A stretch of 64,000 nt of DNA from an uncultured Candidatus Cenarchaeum sp. (GTDB lineage: Archaea; Thermoproteota; Nitrososphaeria; Nitrososphaerales; Nitrosopumilaceae), in NCBI GenBank assembly GCA_958295735.1, contig OY282369.1, forward strand, positions 604,161 through 668,160, in the 5' to 3' direction. A model generated the notes under the pieces. It was not told the origin of the DNA and ran no database searches. It was given only the letters and a program-made list of their open reading frames with translations. Both the position numbers and the translations under genes were made by a program. Positions 10,601-16,782 of the stretch are shown here, piece by piece. Numbering within the stretch: the first letter of the stretch is position 1; every line of letters begins with the position of its first letter.

Positions 10601-11838
10601 TTGATGCCGCTCCGGTCGTCCGTGGCCACCGCCAGCCCGACGCTGACCGGCGTGAGCGCCCCCGTCGCCTCCACCAGCAGGTCCGCCGGCGGGGTGATCG
10701 TCGGCTTTGTCAGATCGCCCGGCACGGCCGCCGCGGGGTCGGGGGAAGCCGGGGCCGGGGCCGGGGCGGGGGCGGGGGGCGGGGGGGCAACCGCGGGGGC
10801 GGGGGAAGCCGGGGCCGGGGCGGGGGGCGGGGGGGGCGGTTCCTCGCCGGCCGGCGCCGTGACGCGGAATTTTTGGATGCGGTGCCCGCTGGTGTCCACC
10901 ACGTACAGGGCGCCCGCCGAGTCCGAGGCCACGTCCTTTGGCATCTTGAACTGGCCCGCCCGTATCCCCTCGCCGCCCCACGCCGCCACCGCCGTCCCCC
11001 GGGGGTCGAGGTGCAGCACGCGGTCGCTTAGCGAGTCCGCCACGTACAGGCCCCCGCGGCCGTCGCCGTGCAGGCCGTGGGCCCGCACCGCGCTGCCGCC
11101 GACGCTGGAGTCGTAGTCCGCCGCGAGGCTCCCCGACGGGCCGAACTTTTTGATGCTGCCGCTTCCGGGATCCGAGACGAACGCGCTGCCCGACGCGCCG
11201 ATCGCCACGCCCACCGGCGAGACCAGCCCGGCGCCGGAGCCGAACTCGCGCAGGTACGTCCCGTTGGGGGAGAACGCCTGGATCCGCTGGTTCCCCGTGT
11301 CCGCCACGTACAGCGCGCCGGCCGGATCGGCCGCTATCCCGTTGGGCAGGAGGAACTGGCCGGGGCCGGAGCCGCGCCCGCCCCACTGGACCACGAACGT
11401 GCCGTCCGGCCCGAACGCCTGCACCCTGTCCAGCTGGCTGTCCACCACGTATACGGTGTGGTTGGCCCCCACGGCGATCCCCGCCGGCGACTTGAACTGG
11501 CCCGCGCCGGAGCCCTGCCCGCCCCACGAGGCGAGGTAGACGCCGTCGGCGTCGAACTTTTGGACCCGCATGTTGCCCAGATCCGTCACGTACACGCTGC
11601 CGTCGGGCCCCACGGCCGCCGCCTGGGGGCTCCTGAAGTGCCCCGGCGTGGAGAGCCCCGACTGCCCCCACTGCAGCTCGAACCGGTGCTCCGAGGAGTG
11701 CGCGGGGAGGCTGGCGTACGCCCTGTCGTGGAGGGGCCCCGCGCCGGGGCCGCCGTCCTGGGCGGCCGCGGCCAGGGCGAGCAGCATCAGGGCGCCGCCG
11801 GACGCGGCCCAGGCTGTGGAGGAGGCCGCGGGCTTCAC
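4603..11838 (-). CDS. giant secreted NHL/HYR-repeat surface protein
   Basis: A 2,411-residue exported protein, probably a cell-surface or adhesion structure. Residues 1-26 form a signal peptide. Residues 50-335 are NHL beta-propeller repeats (for example GSGAGQFKSPAGIAV, VADTGNQRIQAF). A Pro/Ala linker (about 342-378) leads into roughly 25 HYR domains of about 80 residues, each opening DTTPP or DTIPP and ending TWTATD...NNTATAVQ. The C-terminus (about 2335-2411) carries RTX-like glycine/aspartate repeats (GTAGADVLSG, GAGDDVVRGQSGDD) that usually bind calcium. HYR domains are an immunoglobulin-like adhesion fold, so host or cell contact is plausible. The GTG at 11838 fits the signal peptide, but no clear TATA box is visible. 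Confidence 0.92.
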   Translation of the reverse strand: MKPAASSTAWAASGGALMLLALAAAAQDGGPGAGPLHDRAYASLPAHSSEHRFELQWGQSGLSTPGHFRSPQAAAVGPDGSVYVTDLGNMRVQKFDADGVYLASWGGQGSGAGQFKSPAGIAVGANHTVYVVDSQLDRVQAFGPDGTFVVQWGGRGSGPGQFLLPNGIAADPAGALYVADTGNQRIQAFSPNGTYLREFGSGAGLVSPVGVAIGASGSAFVSDPGSGSIKKFGPSGSLAADYDSSVGGSAVRAHGLHGDGRGGLYVADSLSDRVLHLDPRGTAVAAWGGEGIRAGQFKMPKDVASDSAGALYVVDTSGHRIQKFRVTAPAGEEPPPPPPAPAPASPAPAVAPPPPAPAPAPAPASPDPAAAVPGDLTKPTITPPADLLVEATGALTPVSVGLAVATDDRSGIKSLESNAPETFTLGISTVIWTAIDGSGNMAVATQTVTVRDTVPPTVGAAADVAVEAEDPERNRVELAPPPAADAVGVMSVESDAPELFPLGTTEVTWTVRDVVGNEAAVAQAVTVRDTTPPSIAAPPDVSVEAEGPLTMIPSLGEPDAADAVGVASVSSDAPEAFPIGATAVTWTATDSSSNTATAVQTVAVRDTIPPAITAPAGVIAEAASADPGPVEIGAPAVSDAQEFALSSDAPQVFPIGTTVVTWTATDLSNNTATAVQNVTVRDTVPPSLSLEGRIVGEAETPEGGPADLGVVGADDATGVARLANDAPESFPLGTTVVTWTASDRFNNTATAAQSVEIRDTVPPSIAAPPDIAVEAASAEGTAADPGSPAVSDAVRVGSVSSDAPAVFPIGTTAVTWTAADSSNNTATAVQNVAVRDTTPPSIAAPPDVSVEAEGPLTAIPSLGEPDAADAVGVASVSSDAPESFPIGSTAVVWTAADLHNNTATAVQNVTVRDTTPPSIAAPPDVSVEAEGPLTAIPSLGEPDAADAVGVASVSSDAPESFPIGSTAVTWTATDLHNNTATAVQNVTVRDTVPPAMTAPEGITVEATSADANIVELEGGGEAAASDLVGVASVRNDAPDAFPVGVTVVTWTAADESGNAASDSQAISVVDTTPPSLYAPRSVSAEATGPGGAPADLGEATASDLVGVVSIHNDAPPVLPIGPTAVTWIAADAAGNEQSAVQQVMVSDTTPPSIAAPPDVSVEAEGPLTAIPSLGEPDAADAVGVASVSSDAPDVFPLGTTTVTWTATDASNNTATAVQTVAVLDTIPPAITAPADAVLEASVPGGVPSSELGPPPAADAAGPVAVTGDAPPVLPLGRTAVVWTATDASNNTATAVQAVAVRDTTPPSIAAPPDVSVEAEAPLTAIPSLGEPDAADAVGVATVSSDAPDVFPLGTTTVTWTATDASNNTATAVQTVAVLDTIPPAITAPADAVLEASVPGGVPSSELGPPPAADAAGPVAVTGDAPPVLPLGRTAVVWTATDASNNTATAVQAVAVRDTTPPSIAAPPDVSVEAEAPLTAIPSLGEPDAADAVGVASVSSDAPEVFPLGTTTVTWTATDASNNTATAVQTVAVLDTIPPAITAPADAVLEASVPGGVPSSELGPPPAADAAGPVAVTGDAPPVLPLGRTAVVWTATDASNNTATAVQAVAVRDTTPPSIAAPPDVSVEAEAPLTAIPSLGEPDAADAVGVASVSSDAPEVFPLGTTTVTWTATDLSNNTATAVQAVAVLDTIPPAITAPADAVLEASVPGGVPSSELGPPPAADAAGPVAVTGDAPPVLPLGRTAVVWTATDASNNTATAVQAVAVRDTTPPSIAAPPDVSVEAEAPLTAIPSLGEPDAADAVGVASVSSDAPDVFPLGTTTVTWTATDLSNNTATAVQAVAVLDTIPPAITAPADAVLEASVPGGVPSSELGPPPAADAAGPVAVTGDAPPVLPLGRTAVVWTATDASNNTATAVQAVAVRDTTPPSIAAPPDVSVEAEAPLTAIPSLGEPDAADAVGVASVSSDAPDVFPLGTTTVTWTATDLSNNTATAVQTVAVLDTIPPAITAPADAVLEASVPGGVPSSELGPPPAADAAGPVAVTGDAPPVLPLGRTAVVWTATDASNNTATAVQAVAVRDTTPPSIAAPPDVSVEAEAPLTAIPSLGEPDAADAVGVATVSSDAPDVFPLGTTTVTWTATDLSNNTATAVQTVAVLDTIPPAITAPADAVLEASVPGGVPSSELGPPPAADAAGPVAVTGDAPPVLPLGRTAVVWTATDASNNTATAVQAVAVRDTTPPSIAAPPDVSVEAEAPLTAIPSLGEPDAADAVGVASVSSDAPEVFPLGTTTVTWTATDLSNNTATAVQTVAVLACGAPADGYNVVAGTAGADVLSGTAGPDVIFGLGGADVISAGAGDDCVLAGAGDDVVRGQSGDDRLHGGAGADILDGGPGAGDYCAPGRPVPDAGDLAAACES
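4917..8402 (-). repeat. 465-bp internal coding repeats, seven near-identical copies
   Basis: Within the HYR gene a two-domain (155-residue) module recurs every 465 bp; the same mark falls at 5161, 5626, 6091, 6556, 7021, 7486 and 7951. Copies differ by few substitutions, mostly swaps such as DAS/DLS and PEV/PDV, while HYR domains outside the block (8403-10700) are well diverged. This points to recent homogenisation by unequal crossing-over or gene conversion and predicts copy-number variation. Confidence 0.95.
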
Positions 11839-12000
11839 GGCACTCGCCTCTACGCGCGCGGAAAAAGGGGGCCGTGTCAGCAGTTTTTGCCCGTTTTGTC
11901 AAATTTGGCGCACCGGCTCGCGCGCCCGCCGGCCGCGGGCTCGGGGGCGCCCGCGCCGATCCGGGCCCGCGCCCGGGGGAGCGGGCGGCCCCGGGCGGCC

Positions 12001-12120
12001 CGCCCGCCCCGCGTCTTCGGGGCCGGGGGGGCCGGCGGCGGTCGCGGGGAGCGGGCTGCCCGCCCGCCCCGCGCCTTCGGGGCCGGGGGGGCCGGCGGCG
12101 GTCGCGGGGAGCCGGCGGCC
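12001..12120. repeat. 60-bp tandem duplication in the spacer downstream of the ABC permease gene
   Basis: Positions 12001-12060 and 12061-12120 are almost identical. They lie in the 319-bp GC-rich spacer (11839-12157) between the end of the ABC permease gene and the start of the giant gene. I see no other feature there. Confidence 0.85.
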
Positions 12121-12157
12121 CCGGGCTGCCCGCGGGCCGGGACGCGGGCGGCCCGGC

Positions 12158-13000
12158 TCAGAACGGCTTGTTCACCTCTCGGGTGAAGACGTACCCGGCG
12201 GCGGCCGTCACGGCCAGGACGAAGGCCGCGACGATCCCGATGTTCAGCAGGGCCGCGGCCCCGTCGGCCGTCCCGGCCATGAGATCCCTGACCACGAGGA
12301 CGGTGTACGTGACGGGGTTGAGGGACGCGGCGGCGGCCAGCCATTCCGGGAGCAGCTCCAGGGGGAACAGGGCGGGGCTGAGCATGAACAGCGGCATGCC
12401 CAGGAAGTTGATCGTCCCCCAGAACGTCTCCTGCGAGCGGGCCGTGGCCGCCACCGACACGGATATGCCCGAAAAGCCGAGCGAGAACAGGACCACTATG
12501 GCCAGTATGGGGAATATGGCCAGCGGGTCTGGGAACCGCACGCCGAGCGCCATGGCGATCCCCACTATGAGCAGGGCCTGGAGCGCGGATATCACGGATA
12601 TTGCCAGCATCTTGCCCAGCGCGATGGCCGGCCGGGACATGGGGGAGGCCAGGACCCTGTTCATGAACCCGTACCGCCTGTCCCACAGCGTGTTGACCCC
12701 CCCGAATATGCTGGTGAATATCGCCGTGAGCACGATGACGCCCGGAGTCATGAACTCGATGTACTCGCCGTCGAACCCCACGGACTGGATGAGCGGCTGC
12801 GTGCCGGCGAAGATGTTGCCGACCACCACTATCCAGACGGCCGGCTGGATGAGCCGTATGAGGACGCCGCTGCGCGACTTGCGGTACCGCTTCATCTCCC
12901 GCCAGAACACCGCGTACGCGTCCGAGGCGAACGCGCCGGCGGCGCCGCCCGCGCGGCGGGCCCCCGCCGCGGCCGCGCGGCCGGATGCGGGGCCGGTCAC
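12158..13000 (-). CDS. ABC-2 type exporter permease
   Basis: Membrane half of a drug/lipid-export-type ABC system; partner of the ATPase just upstream. The 280-residue product begins at a GTG (12998-13000) overlapping the ATPase stop (GTGA), giving an Ala/Arg-rich lead and then the ABC-2 membrane core: six hydrophobic segments from about residue 55 (IRLIQPAVWIVVVGNIFAG) to the last (IVAAFVLAVTAAAGYVF). The conserved family stretch LGMPLFMLSPALFPLELLPEW and NPVTYTVLVVRDL are present. The frame is open to 13531 but that extension is a shadow of the ATPase gene. The substrate cannot be read from sequence. Confidence 0.9.
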   Translation of the reverse strand: MTGPASGRAAAAGARRAGGAAGAFASDAYAVFWREMKRYRKSRSGVLIRLIQPAVWIVVVGNIFAGTQPLIQSVGFDGEYIEFMTPGVIVLTAIFTSIFGGVNTLWDRRYGFMNRVLASPMSRPAIALGKMLAISVISALQALLIVGIAMALGVRFPDPLAIFPILAIVVLFSLGFSGISVSVAATARSQETFWGTINFLGMPLFMLSPALFPLELLPEWLAAAASLNPVTYTVLVVRDLMAGTADGAAALLNIGIVAAFVLAVTAAAGYVFTREVNKPF

Positions 13001-14049
13001 GCCAGCAGGCCCCTCTTCCGGGGCCCCCCCGTCTTGCCCGCCTCGGCCGCGGCGGACCGGCGGCGCCAGCGGCCCCCGCGGTCCTCGCGCGCCGGCGCGT
13101 CCCGCAGCTCGCGTCCCGTGTACGAGACGAAGACGTCCTCCAGGGTGGGGCGCGATATCGATATGGACGACACGCGCACCCCCATCCGCTCGGCCAGGCC
13201 GAATATGCGCGGTATGGCGGTGGCCGAGTCGTGGGCGAACACGGTCACGCCGGGGCCCCCGCCCGGGGGCGCGGAGACGCCCTCCACCCCGTCGGCGGCC
13301 CCCAGCGCCGCGGCGAGCTTCTCCCTGGCCGCGCCGTCCCCGTCCAGCTCCAGCGCGACCGCCTCCCGCCCGAGGGCGCCCTTCAGCCTTCCGGGGCTGT
13401 CGATCGCCTGGATCTTCCCGTAGTCTATTATCCCCACCTCGTCGCAGAGGCGGTCGGCCTCCTCCATGTAGTGCGTGGAGACGAACACGGACATGCCCAG
13501 CTCGTCGTGGAGCCTCCCGATGTACTCCCATATGCGCCGCCTCGTCTGTATGTCCAGCCCGACGGTCGGCTCGTCCAGGAACAGCACGCGGGGCATGTGG
13601 AGGAGGCCCCCCGCTATGTCCAGCCTCTTGCGCATCCCCCCGGAATACCCCAGGACCGGCTCGTGCTGCTTGTCCGCGAGCTCTATCAGGTCCAGCATCT
13701 CGTCTATGCGGGACGCGGCGAGGCCGGACGGCATGCGGTTCATCCTGGCCTGCAGCGCCAGGTTCTCGCGCCCCGTGAGGAACTCGTCGGCCGTGCTCTC
13801 CTGCTGGACGTACCCTATGCTGCGGCGCACGTCCCCGGGGCTGGCGGCCACGTCGTGGCCGGCGACCAGGGCCCTGCCGGACGTGGGCTTTAGCAGCGTC
13901 GTGAGGATCATCATGGTGGTGCTCTTGCCGGCGCCGTTGGGACCCAGGAACCCGAACACCTCGCCCTCCTCGACGCGCAGCGATATGCCGTCTATGGCCC
14001 TGACCCCGCCGAACTCCTTGGTGAGCGAGGCGGTCTCCACGGAATACAC
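12997..14049 (-). CDS. ABC transporter ATP-binding protein (daunorubicin-resistance type)
   Basis: ATPase that energises the ABC-2 permease encoded next. Walker A is GPNGAGKST, the signature is YSGGMRKRL, Walker B is VLFLDEPTVGLD and the switch region is STHYMEEADRLCDE; the C-terminal half has the DrrA-like extension (RPTLEDVFVSYTGREL). I chose the GTG at 14047-14049 (product VYSVETASLTKEFGG, 350 residues) because a TATA box (TTTATAC, rc about 14070-14077) lies 25 bases above it; the longer frame starting at 14088 would begin upstream of the predicted transcription start. The 3' end overlaps the permease by four bases. Confidence 0.92.
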   Translation of the reverse strand: MYSVETASLTKEFGGVRAIDGISLRVEEGEVFGFLGPNGAGKSTTMMILTTLLKPTSGRALVAGHDVAASPGDVRRSIGYVQQESTADEFLTGRENLALQARMNRMPSGLAASRIDEMLDLIELADKQHEPVLGYSGGMRKRLDIAGGLLHMPRVLFLDEPTVGLDIQTRRRIWEYIGRLHDELGMSVFVSTHYMEEADRLCDEVGIIDYGKIQAIDSPGRLKGALGREAVALELDGDGAAREKLAAALGAADGVEGVSAPPGGGPGVTVFAHDSATAIPRIFGLAERMGVRVSSISISRPTLEDVFVSYTGRELRDAPAREDRGGRWRRRSAAAEAGKTGGPRKRGLLA

Positions 14050-14150
14050 GCGGGGCGGGGCGGGGCGGCGGGTATAAATCGATGGCACGGCGGGCGCTCC
14101 GCGGGGGATGCCGCGGGGGATGCCCGCGGCGTTGAGAAAAATGGGCCGGC

Positions 14151-14612
14151 CTATGCCAGCTTTTCGAACTCGCGCTTCTTGATCCTCAGGATGATCCGCT
14201 CGCCTATCCCGTGGATCTCGCTGACCGACACGACCTTGGAGCCGAACAGCCCGTGCGAGACGGTTATGGACTCCAGCTCGTTGGTGTCGGACGTGCGGTT
14301 GAGCCTCTTGACCTTGCCCACGCGGTGGCCGTCGATGTCGTCCACGCGCACCGCGCGGCGCACGGGCGGCGCGCTGAGGAGGAGCGTCTCGTCGGTGAAC
14401 CGCTCTATGAAGGTCTCGGGGATAAAGTAGTCCTTGCGGAAGCCGTGGTGCACCGTGGCGCCGGAGACGGCGAGGGTGTCCCTGTTGATGTGGATGTGCT
14501 TCACCCTGCCGAAGTTGGTCCCCTCGCGGTCGACCACCCTCTTGCCCACGAAGGTGTCCGCCGTGGCCAGTTTCTGCGGCATCCCGTCCAGTTTCGCATG
14601 CATGCCACCCAT
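14151..14612 (-). CDS. PRC-barrel domain protein
   Basis: Small protein (153 residues) with two PRC-barrel-like halves: residues about 19-80 (FVGKRVVDREGTNFGRVKHI) and 88-145 (VRVDDIDGHRVGKVKRLN). PRC barrels occur in RimM and in many archaeal proteins of uncertain role linked to RNA or cell-division functions. ATGs at 14612 and 14603 are both possible; the upstream TATA (rc of 14658-14667) is shared with the rightward gene. The frame is open further to 14789 but that is antisense to the neighbour. Confidence 0.8.
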   Translation of the reverse strand: MGGMHAKLDGMPQKLATADTFVGKRVVDREGTNFGRVKHIHINRDTLAVSGATVHHGFRKDYFIPETFIERFTDETLLLSAPPVRRAVRVDDIDGHRVGKVKRLNRTSDTNELESITVSHGLFGSKVVSVSEIHGIGERIILRIKKREFEKLA

Positions 14613-14654
14613 TCTGGGCGTTCCCTTATCAGCGCGGCGGCAAGAAAAACCCAC

Positions 14655-14670
14655 CAAACGGGTTAAATTA
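14655..14670. promoter_or_regulatory. shared bidirectional TATA region
   Basis: GGGTTAAATTACTTGAC sits 25-30 bases above the rightward GTG at 14691 and some 45 bases above the leftward ATG. Both strands read TTAAATTA/TAATTTAA, so one AT-rich patch could serve both genes. Confidence 0.5.
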
Positions 14671-14690
14671 CTTGACACGGCCGCCGCCGC

Positions 14691-15029
14691 GTGAGGCCCC
14701 GCGAGGGCGGCCCGTTCAGGGCGGTGCTGACCACCTTCGGGAGGAGGACGGGCCGGCCGCACGCCGTCGAGCTGCTCGCCGTCCTGCACGGGGGCAGGAT
14801 CTACTTTTCCAGGCGCAGGCCCGACTCGGACTGGTTCAGGAACGCCGAGCGCAACCCCAGGGTGCTCGTGGATGCCCCCGCCCTGCGCATCGGGCCCGGC
14901 GCCGAGGGGACGGCCGCCGTGGTGCGCGACGCCGGCCTGGCCGCCGCGATCTCGCGGCTGAAGTACCCGGGCCAGGAGAGGGCGGCCGAGGCGAGGGTCG
15001 CCGTGGGGGTCGCCTTGCGCGGGGCGTGA
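14691..15029 (+). CDS. deazaflavin (F420)-dependent nitroreductase-like protein
   Basis: A 112-residue protein of the split-barrel DDN type, which binds deazaflavin F420 or FMN and reduces varied substrates. Seen: TTFGRRTGRPHAVELLAVLHGGRIYF and WFRNAERNPRVLVDAPAL, which match the family's strands and the W-rich-loop region. A GTG start 25-30 bases after the TATA patch suggests a leaderless message. The F420 link fits with the cofE gene at 59947-60765. The substrate is unknown and the C-terminus (ALRGA) is short. Confidence 0.7.
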   Translation: MRPREGGPFRAVLTTFGRRTGRPHAVELLAVLHGGRIYFSRRRPDSDWFRNAERNPRVLVDAPALRIGPGAEGTAAVVRDAGLAAAISRLKYPGQERAAEARVAVGVALRGA

Positions 15030-15045
15030 CCGCGGCGGCGGGGCG

Positions 15046-15681
15046 TCACGTCACGTGCACCAGCGTGGAGACGCCGCGCTTGTCGAGCACCTGCCCCTGC
15101 GCGTCCAGCTCGTTCACCGTGACCGTGAACGAGATGACGTCGCGCGGCGCGCAGGCCGTGGCGTCCAGCCTCAGGGCCGCGTCCATGAGCCCGTAGGCGC
15201 CGCCCGGCAGGGCCGACTCGTCCAGGAACGCCCGCGCGGTGGATTCGAGGCGGAACCGGTCCCGCTTGAAGTGGAACCCCAGCGAGGTCAGCCGGCCGTC
15301 CCTCCCCGCCGCCTTCACCCCCACGCTTATGACGCCGGGCCGCGCGGCCGTGTACCCGGACGCCCCGTTCACGAACACCCCTATCTGGAAGGGCCGCCCG
15401 GCCGTGGCCTCGGCCATCTTCTGTATGCCGTCGTTCATCACCACGTCGACGGCGCGTATGGTCTGGGCCACCCTGGCTATCCAGTCGCTGGTGCGGCGTA
15501 TGGTGGAGGCGATCTCGGCGCGGCGCCTGGCGTCCTCCTCGGCCGGCAGCGAGTATCGGTCCACCCAGGCCAGGTAGTCCGCGGATATGTCCCTGATGAA
15601 GTCCATGCACGTGACCCTGTAGCTCCCCACGTCGTCCGTCCTCTCGGACTCGTCGCGGGAACCGTCCACGGGCAGCGCCAT
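15046..15681 (-). CDS. conserved-looking hypothetical protein
   Basis: Not recognised. The 211-residue soluble product has a helical N-terminal half (CMDFIRDISADYLAWVDRYSL; RRTSDWIARVAQTIRAVDVV) and a beta-rich C-terminal half ending DVISFTVTVNELDAQGQVLD. No signal peptide or membrane segment is seen. The ATG at 15681 is 20-25 bases below a TATA-like CTAAAAAC (rc about 15693-15703), which also lies between this gene and the rightward one. Codon use matches neighbours. Confidence 0.7.
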   Translation of the reverse strand: MALPVDGSRDESERTDDVGSYRVTCMDFIRDISADYLAWVDRYSLPAEEDARRRAEIASTIRRTSDWIARVAQTIRAVDVVMNDGIQKMAEATAGRPFQIGVFVNGASGYTAARPGVISVGVKAAGRDGRLTSLGFHFKRDRFRLESTARAFLDESALPGGAYGLMDAALRLDATACAPRDVISFTVTVNELDAQGQVLDKRGVSTLVHVT

Positions 15682-15721
15682 GCCGGGCCACGTTTTTAGG
15701 CGGCTAAAAAGCCGATCCCGC

Positions 15722-16222
15722 GTGAGCTTTTCGGCGATCGCGGCAGACCTGCAGGCGGCGCTCAAGTCCAACCTGCCCCAGATCAGGTTCCTGCTGGGCA
15801 GGGACCCCGGCGCGTGCTATTCCAGGATCGTCGGGGTGGGCAAGGGCGTGGGCGCCAAGCACGGCATGAACCTGGTGGTCAACTTCCCGAAGGGGGGGCG
15901 CATAGCCGAGTTCGGCATGTACGGCAGGCGCGACCTGAGCCTCATAATGGACCTGAAGAGGACGCGGTTCCCCGTGGGCAGGGACGAGGTGAAGGGGGCG
16001 GCCCTGCGCCTCCTCCCCGGCTGCAGGACGGAGGACGCGTACATGTACGAGGGCAAGGAGGGCGTCAAGGTGTTCCTGGAAGGGGGCGCGGGGAGGATAG
16101 ACGTCCTGCCCCATTCGCTCCACGTGTGGTGCGAGTTCGCCGGGCCGGTGGCGGAGTACTGCGACTGGCTCATGGGAGCCGTCTACGGCCGCCCGGCGCC
16201 CGCCGCCCCGCCGGGGGGATAG
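15722..16222 (+). CDS. hypothetical protein
   Basis: Not recognised. The 166-residue product has no signal peptide and mixes alpha and beta: DLQAALKSNLPQIRFLLGRD, then MNLVVNFPKGGRIAEFGMYG, and LHVWCEFAGPVAEYCDWLMG near the end before a Pro/Ala tail. I chose the GTG at 15722 because a TATA box (TTTTTAGG, 15693-15700) lies 25 bases upstream; an in-frame ATG at 15680 would precede the promoter and overlap the divergent neighbour. Confidence 0.65.
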   Translation: MSFSAIAADLQAALKSNLPQIRFLLGRDPGACYSRIVGVGKGVGAKHGMNLVVNFPKGGRIAEFGMYGRRDLSLIMDLKRTRFPVGRDEVKGAALRLLPGCRTEDAYMYEGKEGVKVFLEGGAGRIDVLPHSLHVWCEFAGPVAEYCDWLMGAVYGRPAPAAPPGG

Positions 16223-16233
16223 CAGCTCGCCGC

Positions 16234-16337
16234 AGCTAGGCGCCGCCGCCGCTCCCTATGCGGTCCATCATCCTGCGGGCCGCCGCTAGGCGCCGCCGCC
16301 GCTCCCTATGCGGTCCATCATCCTGCGGGCCGCCGCG
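16234..16337. repeat. 52-bp tandem duplication of the TPR gene 3' end
   Basis: The block beginning CTAGGCGCCGCCGCCGCTCC appears at 16234 and at 16286. The second copy is the true end of the gene (CTA is its TAG stop, and the rest its last 16 codons); the first is a non-coding duplicate placed just after the stop. Confidence 0.9.
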
Positions 16338-16654
16338 TTGTCCCTGTCCACGTCCAGGATCCTCCTGCAGCAGGAGCGCGCCTCGCGGTTGTTCCCGAGC
16401 GCCTCGTGCACGTTCGCCTTCAGCAACAGCGTCTCGGTGTCCGAGTCGTGGATCCGCAGCGAGCGGTCAAAGTAGTGCAGCGCGCGGTCCGCGTTCTCCA
16501 GCAGGTAGTGTATGCTCCCCATGATGAACAGGAAGTCCGGATCGCGCGCGTGCCTCCCCTCTATGCTGGCGCCGAACTCCAGCGCCTCCCTATAGTCCCC
16601 GTTCTTCACCATCTTGCGCAGCTTGCGCTTCGGGTAGTTGAACATCCCCGTCAC
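16286..16654 (-). CDS. small TPR-repeat protein
   Basis: A 122-residue protein with about two and a half tetratricopeptide repeats: residues 18-50 (GDYREALEFGASIE), 41-74 (FLFIMGSIHYLLENADRALHYFDRSLRI) and 75-108 (LLLKANVHEALGNNREARSCCRRIL). TPRs mediate protein-protein contacts; no enzyme domain is present. The C-terminus DRIGSGGGA is encoded by the 52-bp unit that is also duplicated after the stop. The ATG at 16654 gives MTGMFNYPKRKLRKMVKNG; a TATA-like TATATTTT (rc about 16690) lies somewhat further up than usual. Confidence 0.8.
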   Translation of the reverse strand: MTGMFNYPKRKLRKMVKNGDYREALEFGASIEGRHARDPDFLFIMGSIHYLLENADRALHYFDRSLRIHDSDTETLLLKANVHEALGNNREARSCCRRILDVDRDNAAARRMMDRIGSGGGA

Positions 16655-16782
16655 CGCGCGCGCACCAACGCGGGGGGCGCGCGCCGGCGAAAATATAATT
16701 GGATCCGTGCCGGCGCGGGGGGCCGCCCGCTCCCCGGATGCGCGGGGCCCCGCCGGCCGGGGCGGCGGCGGCGGCGGCGCCG

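Noticed and set aside
4177-11116. Very long plus-strand open frames (2,052 and 2,058 codons) opposite the giant surface gene
   Set aside because: They are mirror images of the HYR repeats on the other strand; the minus-strand frame has a signal peptide and recognisable domains.
14612-14789. Extension of the PRC-barrel frame to 14789
   Set aside because: It is antisense to the F420-type gene and passes the shared promoter.
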